A stretch of 64,000 bases of DNA from Acidiphilium acidophilum (GTDB lineage Bacteria; Pseudomonadota; Alphaproteobacteria; Acetobacterales; Acetobacteraceae). Where the stretch lies: contig NZ_JAWXYB010000018.1 of the NCBI RefSeq assembly GCF_033842475.1, positions 310,001 to 374,000 on the forward strand. Direction: 5' to 3'. Below are positions 56,802-63,990 of this stretch, piece by piece; position 1 is the first letter of the stretch, and every line of letters starts with the position of its first letter. Under the pieces are notes generated by a model, which made no database searches, was not told where the DNA came from, and saw nothing but the letters and a program-made list of their open reading frames with translations. The position numbers and the translations under genes were made by a program.

Positions 56802-57409
56802 CGGGCGAGGCGACGCAGGCCGTCGCGGATCAGGGCATCAAGCGTGGTGTCGGGGCCGAGAGTGGCGAGGGTGGCGGCGACGGCCTGTTCGGCCTCGCCG
56901 CGCCGGTAGCCGAGGTTGGTCAGGGCGGAGATGGCGTCGCCGGCGAGCGTGGGGGTTGTGGTGGCGGGGAGGATCGGGACGGGGGCGAAGCTGGTGCCGG
57001 TGGGCATGGCGGCGATGCGTTCGCGGAGTTCGGCGATCAGGCGGGCGGCGAGTTTGGGGCCGACGCCGGGGGCGCGGGTGATGGCGGCGCGGTCCGCGCT
57101 CGCGATGGCGCTGGCGAGTTTGTCGGGCGGGAGGGCGGAGAGCAGGGCCAGGGCGACTTTGGAGCCGACGCCCTGAATGGTGGTGAGGAGGCGGAACCAG
57201 TCGCGTTCGGCGCTGTCGATGAAACCGTAAAGGGTGATGGCGTCTTCGCGGACCTGGGTTTCGATCAGCAGGCTGGCGCGGGCGGGTGGGGCGGGGAGGG
57301 CCGACAGGCTGCGGGCGGAGAGGAAGACGACATAGCCGACGCCGCCGACATCGATCAGGCAGCGGCCGTCTTCGATCTGTTCGGCGAGGCCGGTGAGTTT
57401 GCCGATCAT
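56798..57409 (-). CDS. ruvA: Holliday junction DNA-binding protein RuvA
   Basis: 203-residue tetrameric junction-binding protein. OB-fold domain I ([31 protein letters not shown]), the helix-hairpin-helix region ([37 protein letters not shown]) and the RuvB-binding domain III ([19 protein letters not shown]). Coupled to ruvC and ruvB by ATGA overlaps. Confidence 0.98.
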   Translation of the reverse strand: MIGKLTGLAEQIEDGRCLIDVGGVGYVVFLSARSLSALPAPPARASLLIETQVREDAITLYGFIDSAERDWFRLLTTIQGVGSKVALALLSALPPDKLASAIASADRAAITRAPGVGPKLAARLIAELRERIAAMPTGTSFAPVPILPATTTPTLAGDAISALTNLGYRRGEAEQAVAATLATLGPDTTLDALIRDGLRRLAR

Positions 57410-57924
57410 GCGGTTGCGGCCAATGGAGCGGGGATGGCGGAGGCGGTGGCGAGGTGATGGGCGTGGCAGATGGCGACGGCCAGGGCGTCGGCGGCGTCGG
57501 CGCGTTTGATCGTGGCACCGGGGAGGAGACGGCGGACCATGAGGGCGACCTGGGATTTTTCGGCGTTGCCGGTACCGACAACAGCGCGTTTGACGGTTTT
57601 GGCCCCGTATTCCGCAACCGGGATGCCGGCGCGGGCGGGGGCGAGGAGGGCGACACCGCGGGCGTAGCCGAGTTTGAGGGTCGCGGTGGCGTTGCGGTTG
57701 ACGTAGGTTTCCTCGACAGCGGCGAAATCGGGGGCGTAGGTTTGGAGGAGTTCGGTCAGGGCGGCATCGAGAACGCGGAGACGCTCGGCGACCGAGGTAT
57801 CGCCATCGGTGGGGATGACCCCGTCCGCAATATGGCGCAGGCGGTTGCCATCGACCTCGATGATGCCGAAGCCGGTGAAACGTAGGCCGGGATCAAGCCC
57901 CAGAATGCGCGCGCGAATCGCCAT
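57406..57924 (-). CDS. ruvC: Holliday junction resolvase RuvC
   Basis: 172-residue endonuclease with the first catalytic Asp in RILGLDPGLRFTGFG, the Glu in AAVEETYVNRN and C-terminal acidic residues in KRADAADALAVAICHAH. The ATG at 57924 gives MAIRARILGLDPG; a start 12 codons upstream is less likely. Repeat R6 lies 49 nt before it. Confidence 0.97.
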   Translation of the reverse strand: MAIRARILGLDPGLRFTGFGIIEVDGNRLRHIADGVIPTDGDTSVAERLRVLDAALTELLQTYAPDFAAVEETYVNRNATATLKLGYARGVALLAPARAGIPVAEYGAKTVKRAVVGTGNAEKSQVALMVRRLLPGATIKRADAADALAVAICHAHHLATASAIPAPLAATA

Positions 57925-57972
57925 TGGCGGGGTTATACGCCGGGGGCGGCGGTGGCCCAAATTCGGGGCTGT

Positions 57973-58106
57973 GAGGAAGGAAGGGCTACTTTTTTGAAAA
58001 AAAGTAGCAAAAAACTTCTATTCGCCGGGGCGTGGCGGTGAAAGGTCACGGACCCAGAGGAGCAAAGTTTTTTTGCTTCTTTTTGTTCACAAAAAGAAGG
58101 CCTGCC
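57973..58106. repeat. Nested-palindrome intergenic element, copy R6
   Basis: Full copy between the hypothetical gene at 58123 (stop 16 nt away) and ruvC. GCTACTTTTTTG/AAAAAAAGTAGC on the left, AAAGTTTTTTTGCTTC and TTTTTGTTCACAAAAAGAAG on the right. The left stems of R6 and R7 are identical. Confidence 0.85.
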
Positions 58107-58122
58107 TTTGCCTTTTCCCTAT

Positions 58123-58644
58123 TTAGTTACGATATCGTAACGATATAGGCGTGACTGATTGCGGATTGGGAGCGGCAAATTTTCGCTTTGGGGGGCGGAA
58201 ATGGGTGGTGTGGTCGAGGTCAATGATGCGGCGGATCGGGGTTGGTTGGGGCGCGGTGTGAGCGCGCGGTGCCGGGGGTTCGACCGGAGCGACGGGCTCG
58301 CGGACGGCCGGGGCGGCGGGAATGGGGGTTGTGGGATATGGATCGTCCAACCAGCCAGAATCGTGCGGGCGCGGCGCGGGGGTGCGCGGGCGGCGGGGTT
58401 TTGCGGGTGTGGGATTGGGGGTGTGCCGTTGTTCGCGGGTGGGCGCGAGCGGGTTGGATAGCGCTGCGACGGCTTTCGCGAGGCTGGCGGCGATGCTGTC
58501 GAGCAGGAGGAACAGAAGTTCCATGAATTTTACGATGGCGGGATGATGGTGATCGGCGCCCGCCTCGTAGGCATGGCGGAAGTCTTCAAATATGACTTTG
58601 AAGTTTTCGGTCAAGGCTTCACGAGGGGGAGATGCTTGGGTCAC
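58123..58644 (-). CDS. Hypothetical proline-rich protein between two repeat copies
   Basis: 173-residue protein of no recognised family. Residues 1-65 look helical (LTENFKVIFEDFRHAYEAG, then an amphipathic or hydrophobic FMELLFLLLDSIAASLAKAVAAL). The remainder is Pro/Arg-rich and probably disordered. It is flanked by R6 and R7 within an otherwise conserved yebC-ruvC interval. The codon pattern on this strand (GC-rich third positions) favours a real gene. Confidence 0.6.
   Translation of the reverse strand: MTQASPPREALTENFKVIFEDFRHAYEAGADHHHPAIVKFMELLFLLLDSIAASLAKAVAALSNPLAPTREQRHTPNPTPAKPRRPRTPAPRPHDSGWLDDPYPTTPIPAAPAVREPVAPVEPPAPRAHTAPQPTPIRRIIDLDHTTHFRPPKRKFAAPNPQSVTPISLRYRN
58126..58141. 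repeat. 16-bp perfect palindrome at the end of the hypothetical gene
   Basis: GTTACGATATCGTAAC, self-complementary over 16 bp, overlaps the last codons of the hypothetical gene and is followed by a further CGATAT. It could be a regulator site or a chance feature of the gene end. Confidence 0.5.
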
Positions 58645-58702
58645 ACGGGACTATAAGCATAGGAGGCGGGAGGTGAGAAAGCGGAGAGAAGGGAAGGGCA
58701 GG

Positions 58703-58836
58703 CGAGGAAGGGCTACTTTTTTGAAAAAAAGTAGCAAAAAACTTTTGTTATTTGGGCTATGGGCGGTGTCAGGGGAACGGGCTCAGAGTCAGAGAGTTTT
58801 TTGGTTCTTTTTTGCAAAAAAGAACTCTTTTTGCCT
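58703..58836. repeat. Nested-palindrome intergenic element, copy R7
   Basis: Full copy between yebC (stop 47 nt away) and the hypothetical gene (start 58 nt away). GGCTACTTTTTTG/AAAAAAAGTAGC on the left, GGTTCTTTTTTGCAAAAAAGAACT on the right, which is the same right hairpin as R5. Confidence 0.85.
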
Positions 58837-58883
58837 TATCTTTTGCGAAACTGATTGCTTCGCTGGGCTCGCGGTGGCGTGGG

Positions 58884-59633
58884 TCAGGAGTCGAGGGATT
58901 GCATGATGGTGTCGGGGATTTCGAAGTTGGCGTAGGTGTTTTGGACGTCGTCGCTGTCTTCGAGGGCGTCGATGAGTTTGAGGACGGCGCGAGCGGCGTC
59001 TTCGTCGAGGGTTGTGGTGGTGGTGGGGCGCCAGTCGAGTTTGGCGGTTTCGGGTTCGCCGAAGTGGGATTCGAGGGTATCGCGGACGGCGAAGAAGGAT
59101 TCGACGGCGCAGGTGATTTCGTGGTGGTCGGTGGTTGATTGGGCGTCGTCGGCGCCGGCTTCGATGGCGGCTTCGAGCATGGCGTCGGCGCTGGCGGCGG
59201 TGGCGGGGTAGCGGATGAGGCCGATGCGGTCGAACATGAAGGAGACGGAGTTGGATTCGCCGAGGGTTCCGCCGTGTTTGGAGAAGGCGGTGCGGATATC
59301 GGAGGCGGTTCGGTTGCGGTTATCGGTGAGGGCTTCGACGATGATGGCGATTCCGGCGGGGCCGTAGCCTTCGTAGCGGACTTCGACGTAGTCATCCGAG
59401 CCGTTTTGTCCGGCGGCTTTTTTGATGGCGCGTTCGATGGTGTCGCGGGGCATGTTGGATTGGCGGGCGGCGGCGCAGGCGGCGCGGAGGCGGGGGTTGG
59501 CGGCGGGGTCCGGCAGGCCTTGTTTGGCGGAGACGGTGATTTCGCGGATGAGTTTGGCGAATTGCCGGGCGCGGCGGATGTCCTGCGCGCCTTTGCGGTG
59601 CATGATGTTCTTGAACTGGGAATGTCCGGCCAT
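58884..59633 (-). CDS. yebC: YebC/PmpR-family transcriptional/translational regulator
   Basis: 249-residue DUF28 protein: [32 protein letters not shown] at the N-terminus, [46 protein letters not shown]. In other bacteria such proteins regulate transcription or relieve ribosome pausing. One feature differs from many homologues: [12 protein letters not shown] replaces the more usual KWANIKHKKAAQD. It belongs to the yebC-ruvCAB neighbourhood. Confidence 0.95.
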   Translation of the reverse strand: MAGHSQFKNIMHRKGAQDIRRARQFAKLIREITVSAKQGLPDPAANPRLRAACAAARQSNMPRDTIERAIKKAAGQNGSDDYVEVRYEGYGPAGIAIIVEALTDNRNRTASDIRTAFSKHGGTLGESNSVSFMFDRIGLIRYPATAASADAMLEAAIEAGADDAQSTTDHHEITCAVESFFAVRDTLESHFGEPETAKLDWRPTTTTTLDEDAARAVLKLIDALEDSDDVQNTYANFEIPDTIMQSLDS

Positions 59634-59640
59634 GGTCTGC

Positions 59641-59679
59641 CTCGATGGGTTCGCTCGATGGGTTCGCTCGATGGGTTCG
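59641..59679. repeat. Three tandem 13-bp repeats in the yebC leader
   Basis: CTCGATGGGTTCG occurs three times head to tail directly upstream of the yebC start (8 nt away). On the minus strand each unit reads CGAACCCATCGAG. Copy number could vary and alter the leader. Confidence 0.85.
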
Positions 59680-59837
59680 GTGTCGAGGGGGGCGGCATAG
59701 CAGGGGTGGGCGGGTTTGTCAGGGTGGGCGGGGACGCGATGGGATGGGGAAATGTGGCTCACCAGACGGAGCGTGGCGATCAGCGCCAGACCGATCTCAT
59801 TTTGCGAGAATTGGCAGGATTGTCAGGATTTTTTTCA

Positions 59838-59853
59838 CTCACGCGTTCGTGAG
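59838..59853. promoter_or_regulatory. Inverted repeat upstream of the sigma-54 promoter
   Basis: CTCACG-CGTT-CGTGAG, perfect 6-bp arms, 35 bp before the -24 element. The placement suits an enhancer-binding regulator. Two direct CAGGATT repeats lie just upstream (59813-59830). Confidence 0.45.
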
Positions 59854-59888
59854 ATTGGTAAATTATTGAAATTACGATTAATTCATGT

Positions 59889-59905
59889 CTGGCATGGTTT
59901 TTGCT
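59889..59905 (+). promoter_or_regulatory. Sigma-54 (RpoN) promoter of the PEP-CTERM gene
   Basis: CTGGCATGGTTTTTGCT matches the -24/-12 consensus YTGGCACGRNNNTTGCW at all fixed positions except one (C to T), with the required 10 bp between GG and GC. Predicted start near 59916, leaving a leader of about 23 nt. PEP-CTERM genes are known in other bacteria to be driven by RpoN with the PrsK/PrsR pair. Confidence 0.75.
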
Positions 59906-59938
59906 TAAGTTTTTAGACGCACTTATTGAGGATCATTT

Positions 59939-60613
59939 ATGAAACTTCGTTCTTATCTGTTTCGTGGGCTGGGATTTCTGGCTTTGTCGGTGGGCGGCAT
60001 TGCCGTGGCCAACGCCGGGACCATGCCGACGATTTTTGGTGGTGTTTACACCAGTAAAACAAAGTTGCCCTTTACCTTGCTTGATCTTGGCACCGGCAAT
60101 GGCTCCGGCAAGCAAACGGTCACCAGCCCGTTTACCGTCTCCGGTGAAACGATCAGTTTCGTTGGAAATTCGGGCGTCTATTCGGGCAGCAAAACCGGTA
60201 TCGCGGCGTCGCCCTTTGGCACGAGCGACGAGAATTATCTGGTTGCGGAGCCAAAAGCGTTTCATGCGAACCCTTCGAATGTCACTATTACCTTTCAGTC
60301 GCCGCAGACGACGTTCGATCTGATCTGGGGCAGTGTGAGCAGCGACAATGTCCTGTCGTTCAAGACATCGGCTGGTCAGACCATCGATGGTCGGCAGATA
60401 TTCGACGCGATTCCGCAACTGGATGGCAAGTCGTTGAATGCTTACGTCTCGATCGGGAGTCTGGCGCCGTTTACGACGGTCGTTGTGACCACCAAATCGC
60501 CGTTTGAATTCAACCCGAGCACTCCTGTTCCCGAACCCGGATCGCTTCTGCTGCTCGGCACCGGTTTGATGGGGCTGGGTCTGGTGCTTCGCAAGCGCAA
60601 GACGCGCGGCTGA
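59939..60613 (+). CDS. PEP-CTERM sorted surface protein
   Basis: 224-residue exported protein. Signal peptide 1-26 (cleavage near ANA-G), a beta-rich Ser/Thr/Gly body, and a PEP-CTERM tail: VPEPGS at 197-202, a hydrophobic helix (LLLLGTGLMGLGLVL) and the basic end RKRKTRG. Such tails are recognised by exosortase for cleavage and transfer at the cell surface. The body pattern TFDLIWGSVSSDNVLSF is seen in other exosortase substrates. No exosortase gene is in the window. Base composition is lower in GC than the neighbours. Confidence 0.9.
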   Translation: MKLRSYLFRGLGFLALSVGGIAVANAGTMPTIFGGVYTSKTKLPFTLLDLGTGNGSGKQTVTSPFTVSGETISFVGNSGVYSGSKTGIAASPFGTSDENYLVAEPKAFHANPSNVTITFQSPQTTFDLIWGSVSSDNVLSFKTSAGQTIDGRQIFDAIPQLDGKSLNAYVSIGSLAPFTTVVVTTKSPFEFNPSTPVPEPGSLLLLGTGLMGLGLVLRKRKTRG

Positions 60614-61000
60614 TTGCACTGAGCGGTCGGTAGCGCCGGGTGAGGCGGCGGTTGATCGCCGCACCACCCGGCGGCCGGGCCGGGTTACGCATGTGATTTG
60701 TGCTGCGAATCACATGCACGGTGACGCGTTGCTGGCCTTTGCTGCGGCACGGCTGCCGAGGTCGCTGAACCGGAGTTTGGCGTCTTCCAGTTTGCGGTTC
60801 AGGACGGAGAGATAGGCGATGGGGTAGGTGGCGCACGATAGCGGCGTATTGCGCTTCGCTTTTCCGCCCTACGATTTTTTACCGTGCAGGTAGTTTTGGC
60901 AAGACGGCTGGGCGTGGGCGTATCAGGCCGAAAGGTTGGGGCGGCGACGTGGTGGGGTGCTCAAGTGCACCCCACCCTACGCGTGCTTCGCCACTTTGCC
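60614..61000. other. Non-coding stretch with several hairpins
   Basis: No convincing gene. It holds a GCCGGGTG/CACCCGGC stem with an inner stem (about 60635-60672), possibly the terminator of the PEP-CTERM gene; GCATGTGATT/AATCACATGC (60689-60717); a GGCG...CGCC hairpin (60843-60868); and GTGGGGTGC/GCACCCCAC (60952-60975). The last two are each followed by CCTACG. On the minus strand near 60740-60836 a short frame (TYPIAYLSVLNRKLEDAKLRFSDLG) may be a gene remnant. Confidence 0.5.
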
Positions 61001-61090
61001 TTAACCTTGCTGAGAAGCGGTTGATCCATGCCAATTTTTATATTTTCTTCCCGAACCACAGTGACATCGATCGTTTCGACCAAGGAGTTT
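61001..61090 (-). pseudogene. Detached C-terminal SEC-C motif of the IS-split gene
   Basis: A 29-codon frame ending in TAA at 61001 encodes KLLGRNDRCHCGSGRKYKNW and a short tail. This matches the SEC-C zinc-binding motif (GRNDPCPCGSGKKYKxC[CH]) except that the third metal Cys is Trp. It is on the same strand as the N-terminal part at 62326-63792, with the insertion sequence between, so it is read as the severed end of that gene. An in-frame TAG (61091-61093) precedes it. Confidence 0.6.
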
Positions 61091-62395
61091 CTATTGGCTC
61101 ACAAAATCTGTAAATCTCCGGTCCTTTGGGGTTCCGGTTTCAAAAAATCCCAACATCTCGTTCGCCTCACTCATCCCCTCATTACGTAGCCGGCATGGAA
61201 TTGCCGAATATGCCGCTGCTGCGCAGCATTTCCGTGAACCGCCGCATCAGAGGCAGTAGCCGGTGCTTCGGCATGTTCGGGATCAATTCATAGAGCATGC
61301 ACCCCTGACGGAACAACGAGTGTGAGCGGGTCTTCGATGTGTTGGACTTGAGTAGTCGATCCATTCCCAGGCTCTCGCCCGCCGTCCCGAGCATGGTCAG
61401 CAGCGCCATCGCAAACGCGCTGATCAGCAGCAGCCGATCGCGCCGCTCTGGTTCGGCGATGCGGATCTCAGCCATCCCCATCCCAAAACGCAAATCCTTG
61501 ACGTCCCTGAAGCTGGGTTCGATCGTCCAGCGCCGGGAATATTGCTTGATCAATGTCCCTGCAGACGCCACGGCGTCACTGCTCGCCAGGCACCACGGCT
61601 CCTTCATGTCACGCGCATGTACGCACACCACGGCACCGACCTGATAGGCGTGCGAGGCGGTGACGCGCGCACCACGCAGTTTGCGCGCCCGGCCTGATTT
61701 GCCGACCCAGTCCGCCGCGGTTCGCGTCTCGCCTGCGGCATCGGTGACATGGATGTTGCCACGAAAGCGAATGACATAGGCAAAGCCAAGCTCCGCAAGA
61801 TACGCGAACAGCTTGTGGTCACCGAAGCCGCGGTCGGCGAGGATGGTCACCCGGCAGCCGGGCGGGACAACCTCCGACAGGCGGCGCAGGCAAGTATCCT
61901 CGATGGCGTTGCGCTGATCTTTCAGCTCATCTTTCCACATCGACAGCCACAACAGAGGCATTGCCCGGCCATGGCTGCTCACCAGGTTGAGCGCCAACGT
62001 TGCCTGATCGTCGCCGTCGAAATCCGTCCAGTCCATGGCAACGACGATGTCGGTCTGCGAACCCACCAAATGCGGTACCCAACGGGCGAAGCTTTCCCAG
62101 ACGTCGATACTCTCGTTACTGAGCATGCGATCAACCTGCTTGATCGCGTGCTTGGTCACCAGCCCGCGCGCCTGTGCCAACGCCTGACCGATCATCGCGA
62201 CGGCGAGCGACGCGCCGGTCATCACGCCCAGTGTCGCAGCAGACAGGGAGTCAACGCGTTTGGCGTGGAGATCGTGGGCATACAACTCGTCAATGAATGC
62301 GCGGATGTCCTTCAACCGCCCACCGTCACGCTTTTTCGATGCTGCAATTCCCATGATCCACCCTCATCCATGCATTCCAACGCTTGGTAGAGAAT
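61091..62395 (-). mobile_element. IS4-family insertion sequence (ends approximate)
   Basis: One transposase gene with short flanks, inserted into a foreign AT-rich gene. The limits are set by where host coding resumes on each side (SEC-C fragment on the left, SEC-C protein N-part on the right). No convincing terminal inverted repeats or target duplication could be identified by eye. Confidence 0.6.
61182..62354 (-). CDS. IS4-family DDE transposase
   Basis: 390-residue transposase, apparently intact. Catalytic residues are visible: D108 (AMDWTD), D174 (LADRGFGD) and E279 in the signature Y272-x2-R275-x3-E279-x6-K286 (YSRRWTIEPSFRDVK). The N-terminus (SAATLGVMTGASLAVAMIGQALAQARG...KHAIKQVDRMLSN) is the IS4-type DNA-binding part. 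Its GC-rich codon use contrasts with the AT-rich gene it interrupts, so it probably came from within a high-GC lineage. Confidence 0.95.
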   Translation of the reverse strand: MGIAASKKRDGGRLKDIRAFIDELYAHDLHAKRVDSLSAATLGVMTGASLAVAMIGQALAQARGLVTKHAIKQVDRMLSNESIDVWESFARWVPHLVGSQTDIVVAMDWTDFDGDDQATLALNLVSSHGRAMPLLWLSMWKDELKDQRNAIEDTCLRRLSEVVPPGCRVTILADRGFGDHKLFAYLAELGFAYVIRFRGNIHVTDAAGETRTAADWVGKSGRARKLRGARVTASHAYQVGAVVCVHARDMKEPWCLASSDAVASAGTLIKQYSRRWTIEPSFRDVKDLRFGMGMAEIRIAEPERRDRLLLISAFAMALLTMLGTAGESLGMDRLLKSNTSKTRSHSLFRQGCMLYELIPNMPKHRLLPLMRRFTEMLRSSGIFGNSMPAT

Positions 62396-63792
62396 CGCAG
62401 CGAATCGGCGCAAGACCTACGCTTATGGAAAATAAGGGGAGTCGTGAGCTCGTTCGCCCGTTTGTATTCGATAGAGTCTTCATCCGACCATTTTTCGCAT
62501 TCGAGAAGAATAAGATCTTCTGAGTTCTCCGCAGCGAATCTCGGGGCGTCTGTTGCTATTCCTACAATTTTTTTCAGATCAGGAAATTTATTTTTAGCGC
62601 TGCCGCAAGCTATTTTTAGTAAATTTTGACGAAAAGTTCTGTAGATATCATAATTCGAAATTCTTAATTTTCTAATCTGAAGAAAAACATAGCCTTTGGT
62701 TCTATCGAATGAAGTCATAAAGATCATTTTTCGTTGGATACTGTCCTCATCAAGTTCTTCATAAGGAAACGAATTAATAGCTTCGGCTATCCCGTTTGCT
62801 AGAGCGCGACGGGCCAAACGTCCCTCCTTAGCCATCTCTTGAACGGCGCTTGGTCCAAACGGAGTTGTATTACCTAATGCGGTCCCGTCCAGTATGTGTC
62901 TGCTGGTCTTTTGAATCAATCTATCCCAAAGATACGATATTTTATTGGCTTCATTCCGCTCACGATATTGCGCGGACGCTGCAAAACGTTTCCACTCTCC
63001 CTCACCAATTACCAAGAAATTACAGCTATTTTTCTGTGGGCCGATGCGATATTTCTCGGCCTTATCATCAAAATTCAGGAAGTAGTGAGCAAGTAAATCT
63101 TCTTCTCCAGCGTACACTAGACCATCATATTTTTTGATTACACGCTCTTTTTCAACAAAATACTCTGTTAGATCTTTTATCGTATCCAATTCTTTCAGTA
63201 TGATTTCAAGATTGTGACTATCTAATACATGAGTAGGATCATCTTTATTAAGTGATATCATAAATGGGAGCTGTAAAGGTAATTTTACATCACCGTATCC
63301 GATAGCCATACTGCCATATACGTTTTCAGTTGAAAATCCTTCGCAGGCTTCTTTTGCGCCGTGTGCGATAATTATCTGAAATATATTAATTTTAGAACGA
63401 TCGTTAGGCAATGATATATGATTTTTGCACTTTGGATCAGAAAAAATAGGTCTGCCGCTTGTGATGTGCCGCTTTGCGCCTCTTGCTGTATTTATCTGAT
63501 CGGTTATTACTTTTTTGTGCCAACGCGTCCATGCAAGTTCAAGATCGTCAGTATCGTTGGATATGCGGACCTCACGATCAAAAAATAAGAAAATATTCTC
63601 GTCTGAGATGGCTATCAAGTCGCACATTTCAGTTCCAGGGCTGCGGAACGGATTTGCATAACTCCATAAGCGGAGGAACGTTCGGTCGCAAAGCTGAGCA
63701 AGTAGACGCTCAGTAGCCGTCACACCCAAAGATTTTGAGATCACTTCCAACCGTCCAATAAAATATAAAATGCACGAGCATTCACCAAGCAC
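62326..63792 (-). pseudogene. SEC-C-family protein of unknown function, 3' end displaced by the IS
   Basis: About 470 residues of an AT-rich, foreign-looking gene. The N-terminal region ERLLAQLCDRTFLRLWSYANPFRSPGTEMCDLIAISDENIFLFFDREV is a conserved block of a widespread uncharacterised family that often ends in a SEC-C motif. Its acidic pattern (E55, D58, D72, E74) is faintly like a PD-(D/E)xK nuclease core, which is speculation. Host coding ends around 62385; the last 20 residues (NAWMRVDHGNCSIEKA) come from IS sequence and overlap the transposase start. Start is a GTG at 63792, with internal TTG/GTG alternatives. Confidence 0.65.
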
Positions 63793-63935
63793 TCTCTAAC
63801 TGAACTCTTGAAACGAATCAAGAACGGACATGGAGTATTCGATCCAGCCTAAAGCGTCACGAAGTAAATGCTATGTCAACGGTCTTGGAATGATGCAGTT
63901 TTAGTTTCACGACCGCTTTTCGGGCCGCTCTTAAT
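63793..63935. other. Promoter region of the AT-rich gene, otherwise featureless
   Basis: On the minus strand a TTGACA (complement of 63874-63879) lies about 85 nt before the GTG start, but no good -10 follows at normal spacing. Nothing else is recognised up to the half repeat. Confidence 0.3.
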
Positions 63936-63990
63936 GATCAAAGTTTTTTTTGCTTCTTTTTTGTTCACAAAAAAGAAGATTCTTCTACCT
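63936..63990. repeat. Half copy of the nested-palindrome element (R8)
   Basis: Only the right half is present: TGATCAAAGTTTTTTTTGCTT, then the hairpin CTTCTTTTTTGTTCACAAAAAAGAAG. The left hairpin and centre are replaced by unrelated AT-rich sequence, so the element is truncated at the border of the foreign segment. Confidence 0.8.

Noticed and set aside
60510-60836. A 108-codon minus-strand frame after the PEP-CTERM gene
   Set aside because: It overlaps the PEP-CTERM tail, is full of Arg/Pro/Ser, crosses two hairpins and lacks a ribosome-binding site. Another frame nearby looks a little more protein-like, so at best this is gene debris.
61010-62440. Terminal inverted repeats and target duplication of the IS4 element
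   Set aside because: Only a 5-bp match (CCAAG) between candidate ends was found by eye, which is not significant. The element limits are given as approximate instead.
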